DNA of 8,850 bases from Bacillota bacterium (GTDB lineage: Bacteria; Bacillota; Clostridia; Lachnospirales; WQUN01): positions 1 to 8,850 of the forward strand of contig WQUN01000239.1 in NCBI GenBank assembly GCA_009782085.1, written 5' to 3'. Position 1 is the stretch's first letter; every line of letters begins with the position of its first letter. Under the pieces are notes generated by a model. That model saw only the letters and a program-made list of their open reading frames with translations, made no database searches and was not told the origin of the DNA. Below, piece after piece: positions 1-5,425 of the stretch. A program made the translations under genes and the position numbers.

Positions 1-100
1 AGTCGGGCGCACAGCAGACAGAGGTATCTGTGCGCCCAAAAAGTCGGGCGCACAGCAGACAGAGGTATCTGTGCGCCCAAAAAGTCGGGCGCACAGCAGA
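1..100. repeat. Tandem 41-bp hairpin repeat, two full units and one truncated
   Basis: Units 1-41 and 42-82 are identical. A third unit starts at 83 and matches for 18 bases, to 100, before the sequence changes to AT-rich DNA. Each full unit holds a perfect 10-bp inverted repeat, GGGCGCACAG at 5-14 and CTGTGCGCCC at 28-37, around a 13-nt loop, followed by four A residues. The truncated unit keeps only the 5' arm. The array may continue left of the window. There are no unique spacers, so it is not CRISPR. No T-run follows the hairpin on either strand, so it is not a standard intrinsic terminator. Its function is unknown. It ends 66 nt before the engB start codon. Confidence 0.95.
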
Positions 101-166
101 ACTATACAATTCTTGTTCTTATTTTTCACATTTGTGACTAAAATTATTACTGAAACAGGGGACGGC

Positions 167-847
167 ATGCAAAACACCGAAAACAACGGAATACGCGTAA
201 ACGAGGTCAGCCTCGCCGCCGTCGCCGTCAAGCCGGAGCAGTACCCGCGGGAGGCCCGGCCGGAATTCGTATTCTGCGGCAAATCCAACGTGGGCAAGTC
301 CTCGCTCATCAACGCCCTGCTCGGCAGGAAATCGCTGGCGCGGACAAGCCAGACCCCCGGCAAAACCCGCACCATCAACTTTTACAGCGTAGAAAACGAG
401 CTCTTTTTCGTGGACTTGCCCGGCTACGGTTACGCCAAAATCCCGCGCGCGGAAACCCGGAAATGGGGCGCCATGATAGAGCGTTATCTGATGCGGCGCG
501 AACAGATAAGGCGCGTCTTCTTCCTCGTGGATATCCGCCACGAGCCCTCGGCGGGGGACAAAATGATGTTCGACTGGCTCGCGCATTACGGCTACGCCTT
601 TACGATACTGGCCACAAAAGCGGATAAGCTCAAGCGCAGTCAGCTTCAAAAGCAGCTCGGCGTCATCCGCCGCTCATTGGACGCCGCCGAGGCGCCGGAG
701 AGCGCCGTCCCCGACGGCCCGGCCCGGCCCGCGGCGCAGACCCTGATCCCGTTTTCATCGGAGACGAAGCAGGGCGTCGAAGCTGTCTGGAAAATAATTC
801 TTGATGGGATTGGGAGAGATTGGAGTGATTGGAGGATTGGAAAATAA
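167..847 (+). CDS. engB: Ribosome biogenesis GTP-binding protein EngB/YsxC
   Basis: This is a GTPase of the TRAFAC class, known in the family to act in late 50S ribosomal subunit assembly in the cytoplasm. In the 226-aa product the G1 loop is GKSNVGKS (38-45), the switch I element TPGKT (63-67), G3 DLPGYG (83-88), G4 TKAD (150-153) and G5 SSET (197-200). The ATG at 167 is chosen because AGGGG lies about six bases upstream. A GTG at 71 in the same frame would add 32 residues coded partly by the hairpin repeat, unlike the family. The protein is slightly longer than the usual roughly 195-200 aa. A Pro/Ala-rich insert lies between G4 and G5 (about 171-190), and an odd Trp/Gly-rich tail is coded by a GATTGG repeat. 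No clear promoter was found. Confidence 0.96.
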   Translation: MQNTENNGIRVNEVSLAAVAVKPEQYPREARPEFVFCGKSNVGKSSLINALLGRKSLARTSQTPGKTRTINFYSVENELFFVDLPGYGYAKIPRAETRKWGAMIERYLMRREQIRRVFFLVDIRHEPSAGDKMMFDWLAHYGYAFTILATKADKLKRSQLQKQLGVIRRSLDAAEAPESAVPDGPARPAAQTLIPFSSETKQGVEAVWKIILDGIGRDWSDWRIGK

Positions 848-862
848 TGAGATTGGAAAATA
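808..862. repeat. Degenerate GATTGG repeat across the engB stop codon
   Basis: GATTGG occurs five times, at 808, 818, 827, 835 and 851. The last two occurrences belong to an exact 12-bp direct repeat, GATTGGAAAATA (835-846 and 851-862). The engB stop codon (845-847) lies at the end of the first 12-mer. The repeat encodes the last dozen or so residues of EngB, which lie beyond the conserved GTPase domain. The pattern looks like replication slippage. Confidence 0.8.
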
Positions 863-973
863 GTTAAAGGATATTGGGTATAAGCGTCGAATAATATTAA
901 TGTGTGATTTATACTTTTTTTATTATTTATGACCGGCTGTACATAAACCCATTGGGACCCGTCGGGTGATAGC
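848..973. other. engB-dnaG intergenic spacer
   Basis: This 126-nt spacer is much more AT-rich than the flanking genes. It holds the end of the GATTGG repeat, an AT-rich stretch around 885-930 that could contain a promoter (a TATACT at 910-915 has no convincing -35 partner), and a small palindrome, ACCCG-T-CGGGT at 957-967. That palindrome overlaps the dnaG Shine-Dalgarno sequence and could partly mask it. No terminator with a T-run was found, so engB and dnaG may be partly co-transcribed. Confidence 0.5.
965..970 (+). promoter_or_regulatory. dnaG ribosome binding site (GGTGAT)
   Basis: GGTGAT matches the 3' part of the full anti-16S sequence AGGAGGTGAT and ends three bases before the GTG start codon. 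With no ATG at the expected position, this site decides the dnaG start. The same site with the same spacing precedes the TTG start of lepB. Confidence 0.7.
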
Positions 974-2776
974 GTGTTTTACCCGGAAGATATAATCGAA
1001 CAAGTCCGCGCGGAGAACGACATCGTGGACGTCATATCCGCGTATGTCCCGCTGAAGCAAAGGGGCGGGTATTATTTCGGTTTGTGCCCGTTCCATAAGG
1101 AAAAATCCCCCTCTTTTTCCGTCAACCGGGACCGGCAGACATACCACTGCTTCGGCTGCGGGGCGGCCGGCAATGTCTATACCTTCATCATGGAGCGCGA
1201 GAATTACGCCTTTCCGGAGGCCGTGCGGTTCCTCGCGGACCGCGTGCGGATCAGCCTGCCCGAGCAGACGCGCGCCAACCCTTCCGACATCGCGGAATTG
1301 ATGCGCCTCAAGGCCAAAAAAGCGGACGAGGCGCTCAAAAAAGAGGCGATACTGGCGGCAAACAAGGCGGCGGCGCGTTATTTTTTTGATAGCCTGAACG
1401 GGCCGCAGGGCAAGCAGGCGTCGGATTATCTTGACGCGCGGGGCGTCAGCGGGAAAATGCGCAGGCGCTTCGGGCTGGGTTACTGCCCCGGCGGCGGGCT
1501 GCTCGAGCATCTTATGAGCCAGGGCTCCGACCAGGAGACGGCCCTGGCGGCGGGCCTTATCGCAAAGAGCGAAAAGGGCGCTTACTATAACAGGTTCTTT
1601 GGCCGGCTGATGTTTCCCATCTTTGACATAGGGGGCAATATAACGGGCTTCGGCGGGCGCGTCATCGCGGACGGCGAGCCCAAGTACCTCAATTCCGCGG
1701 AGAACCCGGTTTTTGAAAAGAGCCGCAACCTGTACGGCGTCAATTTCGCCCGGAAAACCAGGCGCAGGGAAGTCGTCATCGTCGAGGGGTATATGGACGT
1801 CATCGCCCTGCACCAGGCGGGCTTTGAAAACGCCGTCGCGGCGCTCGGTACGGCCTTTAATGAGGAACACGTCCGCACATTGAAGCGCATAAACGTCGCC
1901 GGGGCGACGCTGCTGTTCGATTCCGACGCGGCCGGCGTAAAGGCCGCGCTGCGGGCTATACCCGTGCTGACGGGCGGCGGGCTGGCGGTGAGGGTCGCGC
2001 GGGTGACGGACGCCAAGGACCCGGACGAATACATAAAGAAATTCGGCGCGGAGCGCTTTAACGAGATTCTGAACAAAGCGCCGGGCCATATAACCTTCCG
2101 GATAGACGTCGCGCACGCGGCGTATGACCTGGATAAGCTGGAGGAGCGGGTAAAATTCACCACAGAGGTGGCCGGCATCCTCTCGTCCTTGGAGAATCCC
2201 ATTGAGATCGAGGCGTACGCGGGCGAGGTGTCGCGCGTGACGGGCATATCCCCGGAGGCCATAAAGGCCCGCGTTTTCAAGGGCGGCTCCGGCCGCGATA
2301 CGGCGCCGGCGGCCGTGAAGCTAAACTCCGCGTATCTTAAAAACGACAATATGAACGCGAAGGGCGTGACGGAGGCGCAGAAGAACCTGCTCAGCCTGAT
2401 GTGCGTGGATCAGCGCGCGTACGCGGCCGCGGGGCCATACGTCACGGCGGATGATTTCCCCGATGGGGACTATAGAGAGCTCTACGGGCACATCGCCCGG
2501 AGCTGGCAGCGGGGTTTGCGGCCCGCGCCCGCCTCATTGGTGAGCCAGTTCGACACCGCGGAGCGCCAGCGCAAGATCGCGGAGGTCTTTGACACGCCGG
2601 CGAACTTTGACGATAAGGCTTCCCTGGAAAAGGCGCTCAATGATTTTGTCAGAAAACTTAAAATTTCGTCTATAAATGTAAATAATATGAAGGAAATTTC
2701 CGAAGAAAGTCTCGATTGGCTGAAAAAAACGCGAGAATCCGCCATTACGCTGAATATAAAGATTTCAGATGGTTAA
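974..2776 (+). CDS. dnaG: DNA primase DnaG
   Basis: This primase makes the RNA primers for chromosome replication and works with the replicative helicase at the fork. The 600-aa product has the normal domain order and length. The N-terminal CHC2 zinc-binding domain has C38, H41, C59 and C62 (CPFH and CFGC). The core polymerase region follows, with RLMFPIFD (211-218) and GFGGR (225-229). The TOPRIM domain carries EGYMDV (271-276), DSDAAG (316-321) and DPDEY (349-353), which include the metal-binding acidic residues. A less conserved C-terminal helicase-interacting region runs from about 460 to 600. The start is a GTG supported by GGTGAT just upstream, and the protein begins FYPEDII, as primases of this group do. 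It lies 96 nt upstream of rpoD, the classical macromolecular-synthesis arrangement of Gram-positive bacteria. No missing catalytic residue was seen. Confidence 0.98.
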   Translation: MFYPEDIIEQVRAENDIVDVISAYVPLKQRGGYYFGLCPFHKEKSPSFSVNRDRQTYHCFGCGAAGNVYTFIMERENYAFPEAVRFLADRVRISLPEQTRANPSDIAELMRLKAKKADEALKKEAILAANKAAARYFFDSLNGPQGKQASDYLDARGVSGKMRRRFGLGYCPGGGLLEHLMSQGSDQETALAAGLIAKSEKGAYYNRFFGRLMFPIFDIGGNITGFGGRVIADGEPKYLNSAENPVFEKSRNLYGVNFARKTRRREVVIVEGYMDVIALHQAGFENAVAALGTAFNEEHVRTLKRINVAGATLLFDSDAAGVKAALRAIPVLTGGGLAVRVARVTDAKDPDEYIKKFGAERFNEILNKAPGHITFRIDVAHAAYDLDKLEERVKFTTEVAGILSSLENPIEIEAYAGEVSRVTGISPEAIKARVFKGGSGRDTAPAAVKLNSAYLKNDNMNAKGVTEAQKNLLSLMCVDQRAYAAAGPYVTADDFPDGDYRELYGHIARSWQRGLRPAPASLVSQFDTAERQRKIAEVFDTPANFDDKASLEKALNDFVRKLKISSINVNNMKEISEESLDWLKKTRESAITLNIKISDG

Positions 2777-2803
2777 AATAGTAAACGTAAAATGTATAGA
2801 AAT

Positions 2804-2832
2804 TTGTGACAAACGCCTAAATTTTATATAAT
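2804..2832 (+). promoter_or_regulatory. Sigma-A type promoter for rpoD
   Basis: A -35 element TTGTGA (2804-2809, four of six bases matching TTGACA) and a perfect -10 TATAAT (2827-2832) are separated by exactly 17 bp. Transcription would begin near 2839, about 34 nt before the first possible rpoD start. This would let rpoD be transcribed separately from dnaG, and by its own product if RpoD is the sigma factor used. Confidence 0.75.
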
Positions 2833-2872
2833 CGCCTGCGTTTTTACGGCTCCTGATTATATTTAACGCCTG

Positions 2873-3979
2873 ATGAATGGGTTGATGAATAGGATGGTAA
2901 ATTTGAAGACCCTGGAAGACAACGCTTTGATGAGCAAAGTCAAGGAACTCGTGGCTTTGGGCAAGAAAAAGAAGGGCGTCCTTGAATACAAGGAGATAAT
3001 GGACTTCCTGTGCGATGTCGAGATGGAGCCGGACCTCATCGAAAAGCTTTACGAATACCTTGAGGCGCAGGGCATCGACGTGCTCGGCAACATGGAGATC
3101 GAAGAGGAAGTCGAGAAAGACATCGACATCACCGCTATCGAAGGCGTCATAAGCACGGACGACCACGTGCGCATGTATCTTAAGGAGATCGGCAAGGTGC
3201 CGCTGCTCTCCGCAGACGAAGAGATCGAGCTGGCGCAGGCCATGGAGGGCGGGGACGAGGACGCCCGCCGCCGCCTCGCGGAGGCGAACCTGAGGCTCGT
3301 GGTGAGCATCGCCAAGCGGTACGTCGGGCGCGGCATGCTGTTCCTGGATCTGATACAGGAGGGCAACCTGGGGCTCATCAAGGCCGTCGAGAAATTTGAC
3401 TACAGAAAGGGCTATAAATTCAGCACCTACGCCACATGGTGGATACGCCAGGCCATAACCCGCGCCATCGCGGATCAGGCGCGCACCATACGCATACCCG
3501 TCCACATGGTCGAGACCATCAATAAGCTCATACGCGTCTCACGCCAGTTGCTCCAGGAATACGGGCGGGACCCGATGGCGGACGAACTGGCCAGGGAGAT
3601 GCAGATGCCCGTGGAAAAGGTGCGCGATATCATGAAAATCGCGCAGGAGCCCGTCTCCCTCGAGACGCCCATCGGCGAAGAGGAAGACAGCCATCTGGGG
3701 GATTTTATCCCCGACGACGACATCCCCGCCCCGGCGGAGGCGGCGGCCTTCACACTCCTGAAGGAACAGCTCATCAGCGTGCTGGATACCCTGACGGACA
3801 GGGAGGAAAAGGTCCTGAAACTGCGCTTCGGCCTGGAAGACGGCCGCGCGCGCACGCTGGAGGAAGTGGGTAAGGAATTCAACGTCACGCGCGAGCGCAT
3901 ACGCCAGATAGAGGCCAAGGCGCTGCGCAAGCTCCGCCACCCCAGCCGGAGTAAGAAGCTCAAGGATTATTTGGATTAA
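2873..3979 (+). CDS. rpoD: RNA polymerase housekeeping sigma factor RpoD/SigA
   Basis: This is the primary sigma-70 family factor that directs RNA polymerase to -10/-35 promoters. The 368-aa length is that of the short Gram-positive SigA type, without the large non-conserved insert of proteobacterial RpoD. A reduced region 1.1 (about 20-70) is followed by region 1.2 (about 96-113), the invariant region 2 block (about 138-212, including GNLGLIKAVEKFDY and YATWWIRQAI), region 3 (about 213-290) and the region 4.2 helix-turn-helix (about 329-355, VTRERIRQIEAKALRKLR). The start is uncertain. In-frame ATGs lie at 2873, 2885, 2894 and 2930, and none has a strong Shine-Dalgarno sequence. The start at 2894 gives the N-terminus most like SigA of Bacillus. 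The gene follows dnaG, has its own promoter and is followed by a probable terminator. Confidence 0.98.
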   Translation: MNGLMNRMVNLKTLEDNALMSKVKELVALGKKKKGVLEYKEIMDFLCDVEMEPDLIEKLYEYLEAQGIDVLGNMEIEEEVEKDIDITAIEGVISTDDHVRMYLKEIGKVPLLSADEEIELAQAMEGGDEDARRRLAEANLRLVVSIAKRYVGRGMLFLDLIQEGNLGLIKAVEKFDYRKGYKFSTYATWWIRQAITRAIADQARTIRIPVHMVETINKLIRVSRQLLQEYGRDPMADELAREMQMPVEKVRDIMKIAQEPVSLETPIGEEEDSHLGDFIPDDDIPAPAEAAAFTLLKEQLISVLDTLTDREEKVLKLRFGLEDGRARTLEEVGKEFNVTRERIRQIEAKALRKLRHPSRSKKLKDYLD

Positions 3980-3991
3980 AGGCTCGTAGAT

Positions 3992-4045
3992 CCCGCGGGC
4001 CGGCTTACATATATCGGGCGCGGCAAAAGCGCGAGCGGGTTTTTT
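3992..4045 (+). terminator. Probable intrinsic terminator after rpoD
   Basis: CCCGC (3992-3996) can pair with GCGGG (4035-4039), which leads directly into six T residues (4040-4045). Inside, CGC-G-GC (4019-4024) pairs with GCGCG (4029-4033) around an AAAA loop, with one bulged G. The fold is imperfect and the outer loop is long. The GC-rich stem base running straight into a T-run, 12 nt after the rpoD stop codon, makes termination the best reading. Confidence 0.55.
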
Positions 4046-4074
4046 ATGAACAAAGCCAAGGATCTTGCTGCAGG

Positions 4075-4095
4075 GGCGGTCTCCGGCCGTCCGCC
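4075..4095. repeat. GGCGG/CCGCC hairpin, degenerate family member
   Basis: GGCGG (4075-4079) and CCGCC (4091-4095) flank an 11-nt GC-rich loop. The preceding bases GCAGGGGCGG (4070-4079) are identical to those opening the hairpin at 4346, so this looks like a decayed member of the same family. Confidence 0.5.
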
Positions 4096-4109
4096 GAAAT
4101 GAACTTCTC

Positions 4110-4123
4110 CGCAGCAAGCTGCG
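4110..4123. repeat. Palindrome CGCAGCAAGCTGCG, copy 1
   Basis: A perfect 6-bp inverted repeat (CGCAGC/GCTGCG) separated by AA. An identical 14-mer lies 46 bp downstream, and both are preceded by T-rich and purine-poor sequence. It is a repeated palindromic element, not followed by a T-run. Confidence 0.85.
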
Positions 4124-4155
4124 AAGTATTAAAACCCTAAAACCTAAAGTTAGTT

Positions 4156-4169
4156 CGCAGCAAGCTGCG
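4156..4169. repeat. Palindrome CGCAGCAAGCTGCG, copy 2
   Basis: The same 14 bases as at 4110-4123 in the same orientation. Here GGGG follows (4169-4172), and a CCCC at 4180-4183 could extend alternative pairing. Confidence 0.85.
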
Positions 4170-4191
4170 GGGAATTAGACCCCGAGAGATT

Positions 4192-4209
4192 AAAGCGTTC
4201 TAGCGCTTT
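4192..4209. repeat. Small inverted repeat AAAGCG/CGCTTT
   Basis: A perfect 6-bp stem (4192-4197 with 4204-4209) around the loop TTCTAG. It is short and not followed by a strong T-run. It is listed because it continues the dense run of palindromes in this island. Confidence 0.5.
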
Positions 4210-4250
4210 CAGGTTTATGGATGCGCAAAGCGGCCGTATATTTAATTTTA

Positions 4251-4324
4251 ACGTGAGTTCGGCAAATCTTCTTCAGCGAAATTCAACAAAGCCGAGCTTT
4301 CGTATTCCGTAGGGGCGGACGACC
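4251..4324 (+). repeat. 74-bp dispersed intergenic repeat, copy 1
   Basis: This stretch aligns without gaps to 8667-8740. By hand count 63 of 74 bases are identical, and positions 4287-4309 form a 23-base identical core. That core includes the small palindrome AAAGC-CGA-GCTTT (4288-4300). Ten of the eleven differences are transitions. Neither copy shows a coding frame. Both lie in the same orientation in intergenic DNA downstream of a + strand gene. Confidence 0.9.
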
Positions 4325-4358
4325 CCGAGCTCTCGTATTCCGCAGGGGCGGACGACCC
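4293..4358 (+). repeat. 33-bp direct tandem duplication
   Basis: 4293-4325 and 4326-4358 are head-to-tail copies differing at two positions, both T to C. Each contains CGTATTCCG and AGGGGCGGACGACCC. Only the second copy is followed by the complementary arm that makes the hairpin at 4346-4367. The first copy carries a lone 5' arm. Confidence 0.9.
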
Positions 4359-4367
4359 TGTCCGCCC
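4346..4367. repeat. GGGCGGAC/GTCCGCCC hairpin
   Basis: A perfect 8-bp stem (4346-4353 with 4360-4367) around a 6-nt loop, preceded by GCAG. It resembles the short GGGGCGGA-type palindromes scattered between genes in many Clostridia. There is no T-run. Confidence 0.85.
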
Positions 4368-4417
4368 GCCGGATTAAAAGCGTCCTATAATTACAAGATC
4401 TGTTCCGAAACCTGTAG

Positions 4418-4438
4418 GGGCAGAGCTTGTCTCTGCCC
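4418..4438. repeat. GGGCAGAG/CTCTGCCC hairpin
   Basis: A perfect 8-bp stem (4418-4425 with 4431-4438) around the loop CTTGT, preceded by CTGTAG. The outer four bases GGGC/GCCC match the hairpin at 4346, while the inner arm differs but remains complementary. CCCTG-GA-CAGGG (4436-4447) could form a competing fold with the 3' arm. Confidence 0.85.
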
Positions 4439-4524
4439 TGGACAGGGGCTATACGTGGTTTACTCCTACAATAAATCGGGGTTTCAGAACACATCTACAG
4501 CTTTGCGGACGCGCGTTCAGCCAT

Positions 4525-4550
4525 TTAGTCCGCCTTTCAGGCGGTACTAA
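4525..4550. repeat. Long hairpin TTAGTCCGCCT/AGGCGGTACTAA
   Basis: TTAGT-CCGCCT pairs with AGGCGG-T-ACTAA around the three-base loop TTC. This gives an 11-bp stem with one bulged T (4545), the longest stem in the island. A second hairpin follows after five bases. There is no T-run, so it is not a simple terminator. Confidence 0.8.
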
Positions 4551-4555
4551 GTCTT

Positions 4556-4569
4556 CCGGCTTTAGCCGG
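4556..4569. repeat. Palindrome CCGGCTTTAGCCGG
   Basis: A perfect 6-bp inverted repeat around TT (or a 5-bp stem with loop TTTA), set close behind the hairpin at 4525-4550. The two form a pair of unlike palindromes. Confidence 0.8.
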
Positions 4570-4741
4570 TTGTACTGTAAGCGAGCAATCGAACCCACGT
4601 CAATTTTAGGAATTTTTGGTCTTGATTTTAGGGTCATTTCCAGGCTTTTCAGGCTTGCGGACGGCCAGAGGCCCCCCTGCGGCTGTGAATGCCGTGAATA
4701 AGGTTTAAATTTAAGGTTAAAATTTAATGTAATTTCGAGCG

Positions 4742-4747
4742 GGTGAT
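4742..4747 (+). promoter_or_regulatory. lepB ribosome binding site (GGTGAT)
   Basis: GGTGAT, complementary to the 16S 3' end, stands three bases before TTG at 4751, the same spacing as before dnaG. It supports the TTG start and hence translation of the repeat-coded N-terminus. Confidence 0.65.
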
Positions 4748-4750
4748 TTT

Positions 4751-5425
4751 TTGTCGGAACAAAATAATTCAAATCAGGTCGATTCAAATCAAATCGGTTC
4801 AAATCAGGCCGGTTCGGCTCCGGATAATGCAACCCAGGCGCCCGACGGGCTCGCGGGGCCTAAAAAAGGCTTCGGCGGCATGAGTTACACCGAGGCGAGA
4901 AGGGAAATACTGAGCTGGATCATGGTCATCGCGCTGGGCCTTCTGTTCGCGATATTCATGACCAATTTTGTCATCGTCAACGCCCGGGTGCCCTCGGAAT
5001 CCATGGTGCCGACGATACAGGCCAAGGACAGGCTGATAGCCTTTCGCCTCTCGTACTGGTTCTCGGCGCCGAAGCGCTACGACATCGTCGTCTTTCCCTT
5101 CCCGGACGATGAGAAACAGCTCTTTATCAAGCGCATAATCGGCCTGCCCGGGGAGACGCTGCAGGTCGTAAATGGCAAGGTCTACATCGACGGCTCCGAC
5201 ACACCCCTCCCCGACTCCTTCACCAACGGAACGCCCACGGGCGACGCCGGTCCGTTTGTCATCCCGCAAAACTGCTATTTCATGATGGGGGACAACCGCA
5301 ACAACTCCAACGATTCGCGCTTCTGGCAGAAACATTTCGTGCAGCGGAACAAGATCCTCGGCAAGGCCATATTTCAGTATTTCCCGCGTTTCAGGATGCT
5401 GGATACATATAAGCCGCCGAACTGA
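4751..5425 (+). CDS. lepB: Signal peptidase I (S26 family)
   Basis: This membrane-bound serine protease cleaves signal peptides from exported preproteins. In the 224-aa product a cytosolic tail leads into one transmembrane segment (about 53-76). The S26 boxes follow on the outer side: SESMVPTI (82-89) with catalytic Ser84, KRIIGLPGE (127-135) with catalytic Lys127, and GDNRNNSNDSR (180-190). The single anchor fits the Gram-positive SipS-type architecture. The TTG start is supported by GGTGAT just upstream. The tail is unusual: about 50 residues, beginning with an Asn/Gln-rich stretch coded by a 15-bp tandem repeat. A start at the ATG at 4880 (residue 44) would give a conventional short tail but has a poorer binding site. 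The gene lies 59 nt before gltX, probably in one transcript. Confidence 0.96.
   Translation: MSEQNNSNQVDSNQIGSNQAGSAPDNATQAPDGLAGPKKGFGGMSYTEARREILSWIMVIALGLLFAIFMTNFVIVNARVPSESMVPTIQAKDRLIAFRLSYWFSAPKRYDIVVFPFPDDEKQLFIKRIIGLPGETLQVVNGKVYIDGSDTPLPDSFTNGTPTGDAGPFVIPQNCYFMMGDNRNNSNDSRFWQKHFVQRNKILGKAIFQYFPRFRMLDTYKPPN
4768..4812 (+). repeat. 15-bp in-frame tandem repeat in the lepB 5' end
   Basis: Three head-to-tail units (4768-4782, 4783-4797, 4798-4812) share TTCAAATCA at the start. In frame they encode SNQVD, SNQIG and SNQAG. A degraded fourth unit begins at 4813. Being a multiple of three, the unit could change copy number without breaking the frame. Confidence 0.9.

Larger units (their letters stand above)
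3980..4750. other. 771-nt gene-free, repeat-rich island
   Basis: No credible gene lies here on either strand. Open frames on the minus strand (4273-4494 and 4449-4832) and a 19-codon frame from 4047 have no recognisable protein character. The space holds the rpoD terminator, at least eight short inverted repeats, a 33-bp tandem duplication and a 74-bp dispersed repeat, each listed separately. From about 4600 to 4740 the DNA turns AT-rich, with short direct repeats (ATTTTAGG twice, CAGGCTT twice, TTTAA motifs). The lepB promoter probably lies there, but I cannot assign good -35/-10 boxes. Confidence 0.75.

Noticed and set aside
1..100. CRISPR array
   Set aside because: Units are directly abutting with no spacers, and only two full units are present.
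71..166. N-terminal extension of EngB from a GTG at 71
   Set aside because: It would be coded by the hairpin repeat and a hydrophobic AT-rich stretch foreign to the family, while the ATG at 167 has a good binding site.
923..2116. Long minus-strand open frame opposite dnaG
   Set aside because: It is a shadow of the GC-rich dnaG codons. The protein is Arg/Gly/Val-rich with no domain, and dnaG is certain. The same applies to the minus-strand frames opposite engB, rpoD, lepB, gltX and the NA37 gene.
4047..4106. Small 19-codon frame after the rpoD terminator
   Set aside because: It has no binding site, starts in the terminator T-run and overlaps a decayed hairpin element.
4386..4391. TATAAT as a lepB promoter
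   Set aside because: No -35-like sequence lies 16-18 bp upstream (the region is the GC-rich hairpin), and it is 360 nt from lepB.
4694..4723. GTGAAT and TAAAAT as a lepB promoter
   Set aside because: The position is plausible, but the -35 is poor, and many such matches are expected in this AT-rich stretch.
3980..4750. tRNA, riboswitch or other structured RNA gene in the island
   Set aside because: No cloverleaf, T-loop sequence or known riboswitch core was recognised. The palindromes are short, separate and repeated, which fits repeat elements better.
4449..4832. 127-codon minus-strand frame in the island
   Set aside because: Its start is the reverse of the lepB repeat, and the rest runs through palindromes. 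It has no domain, and no good binding site was seen.
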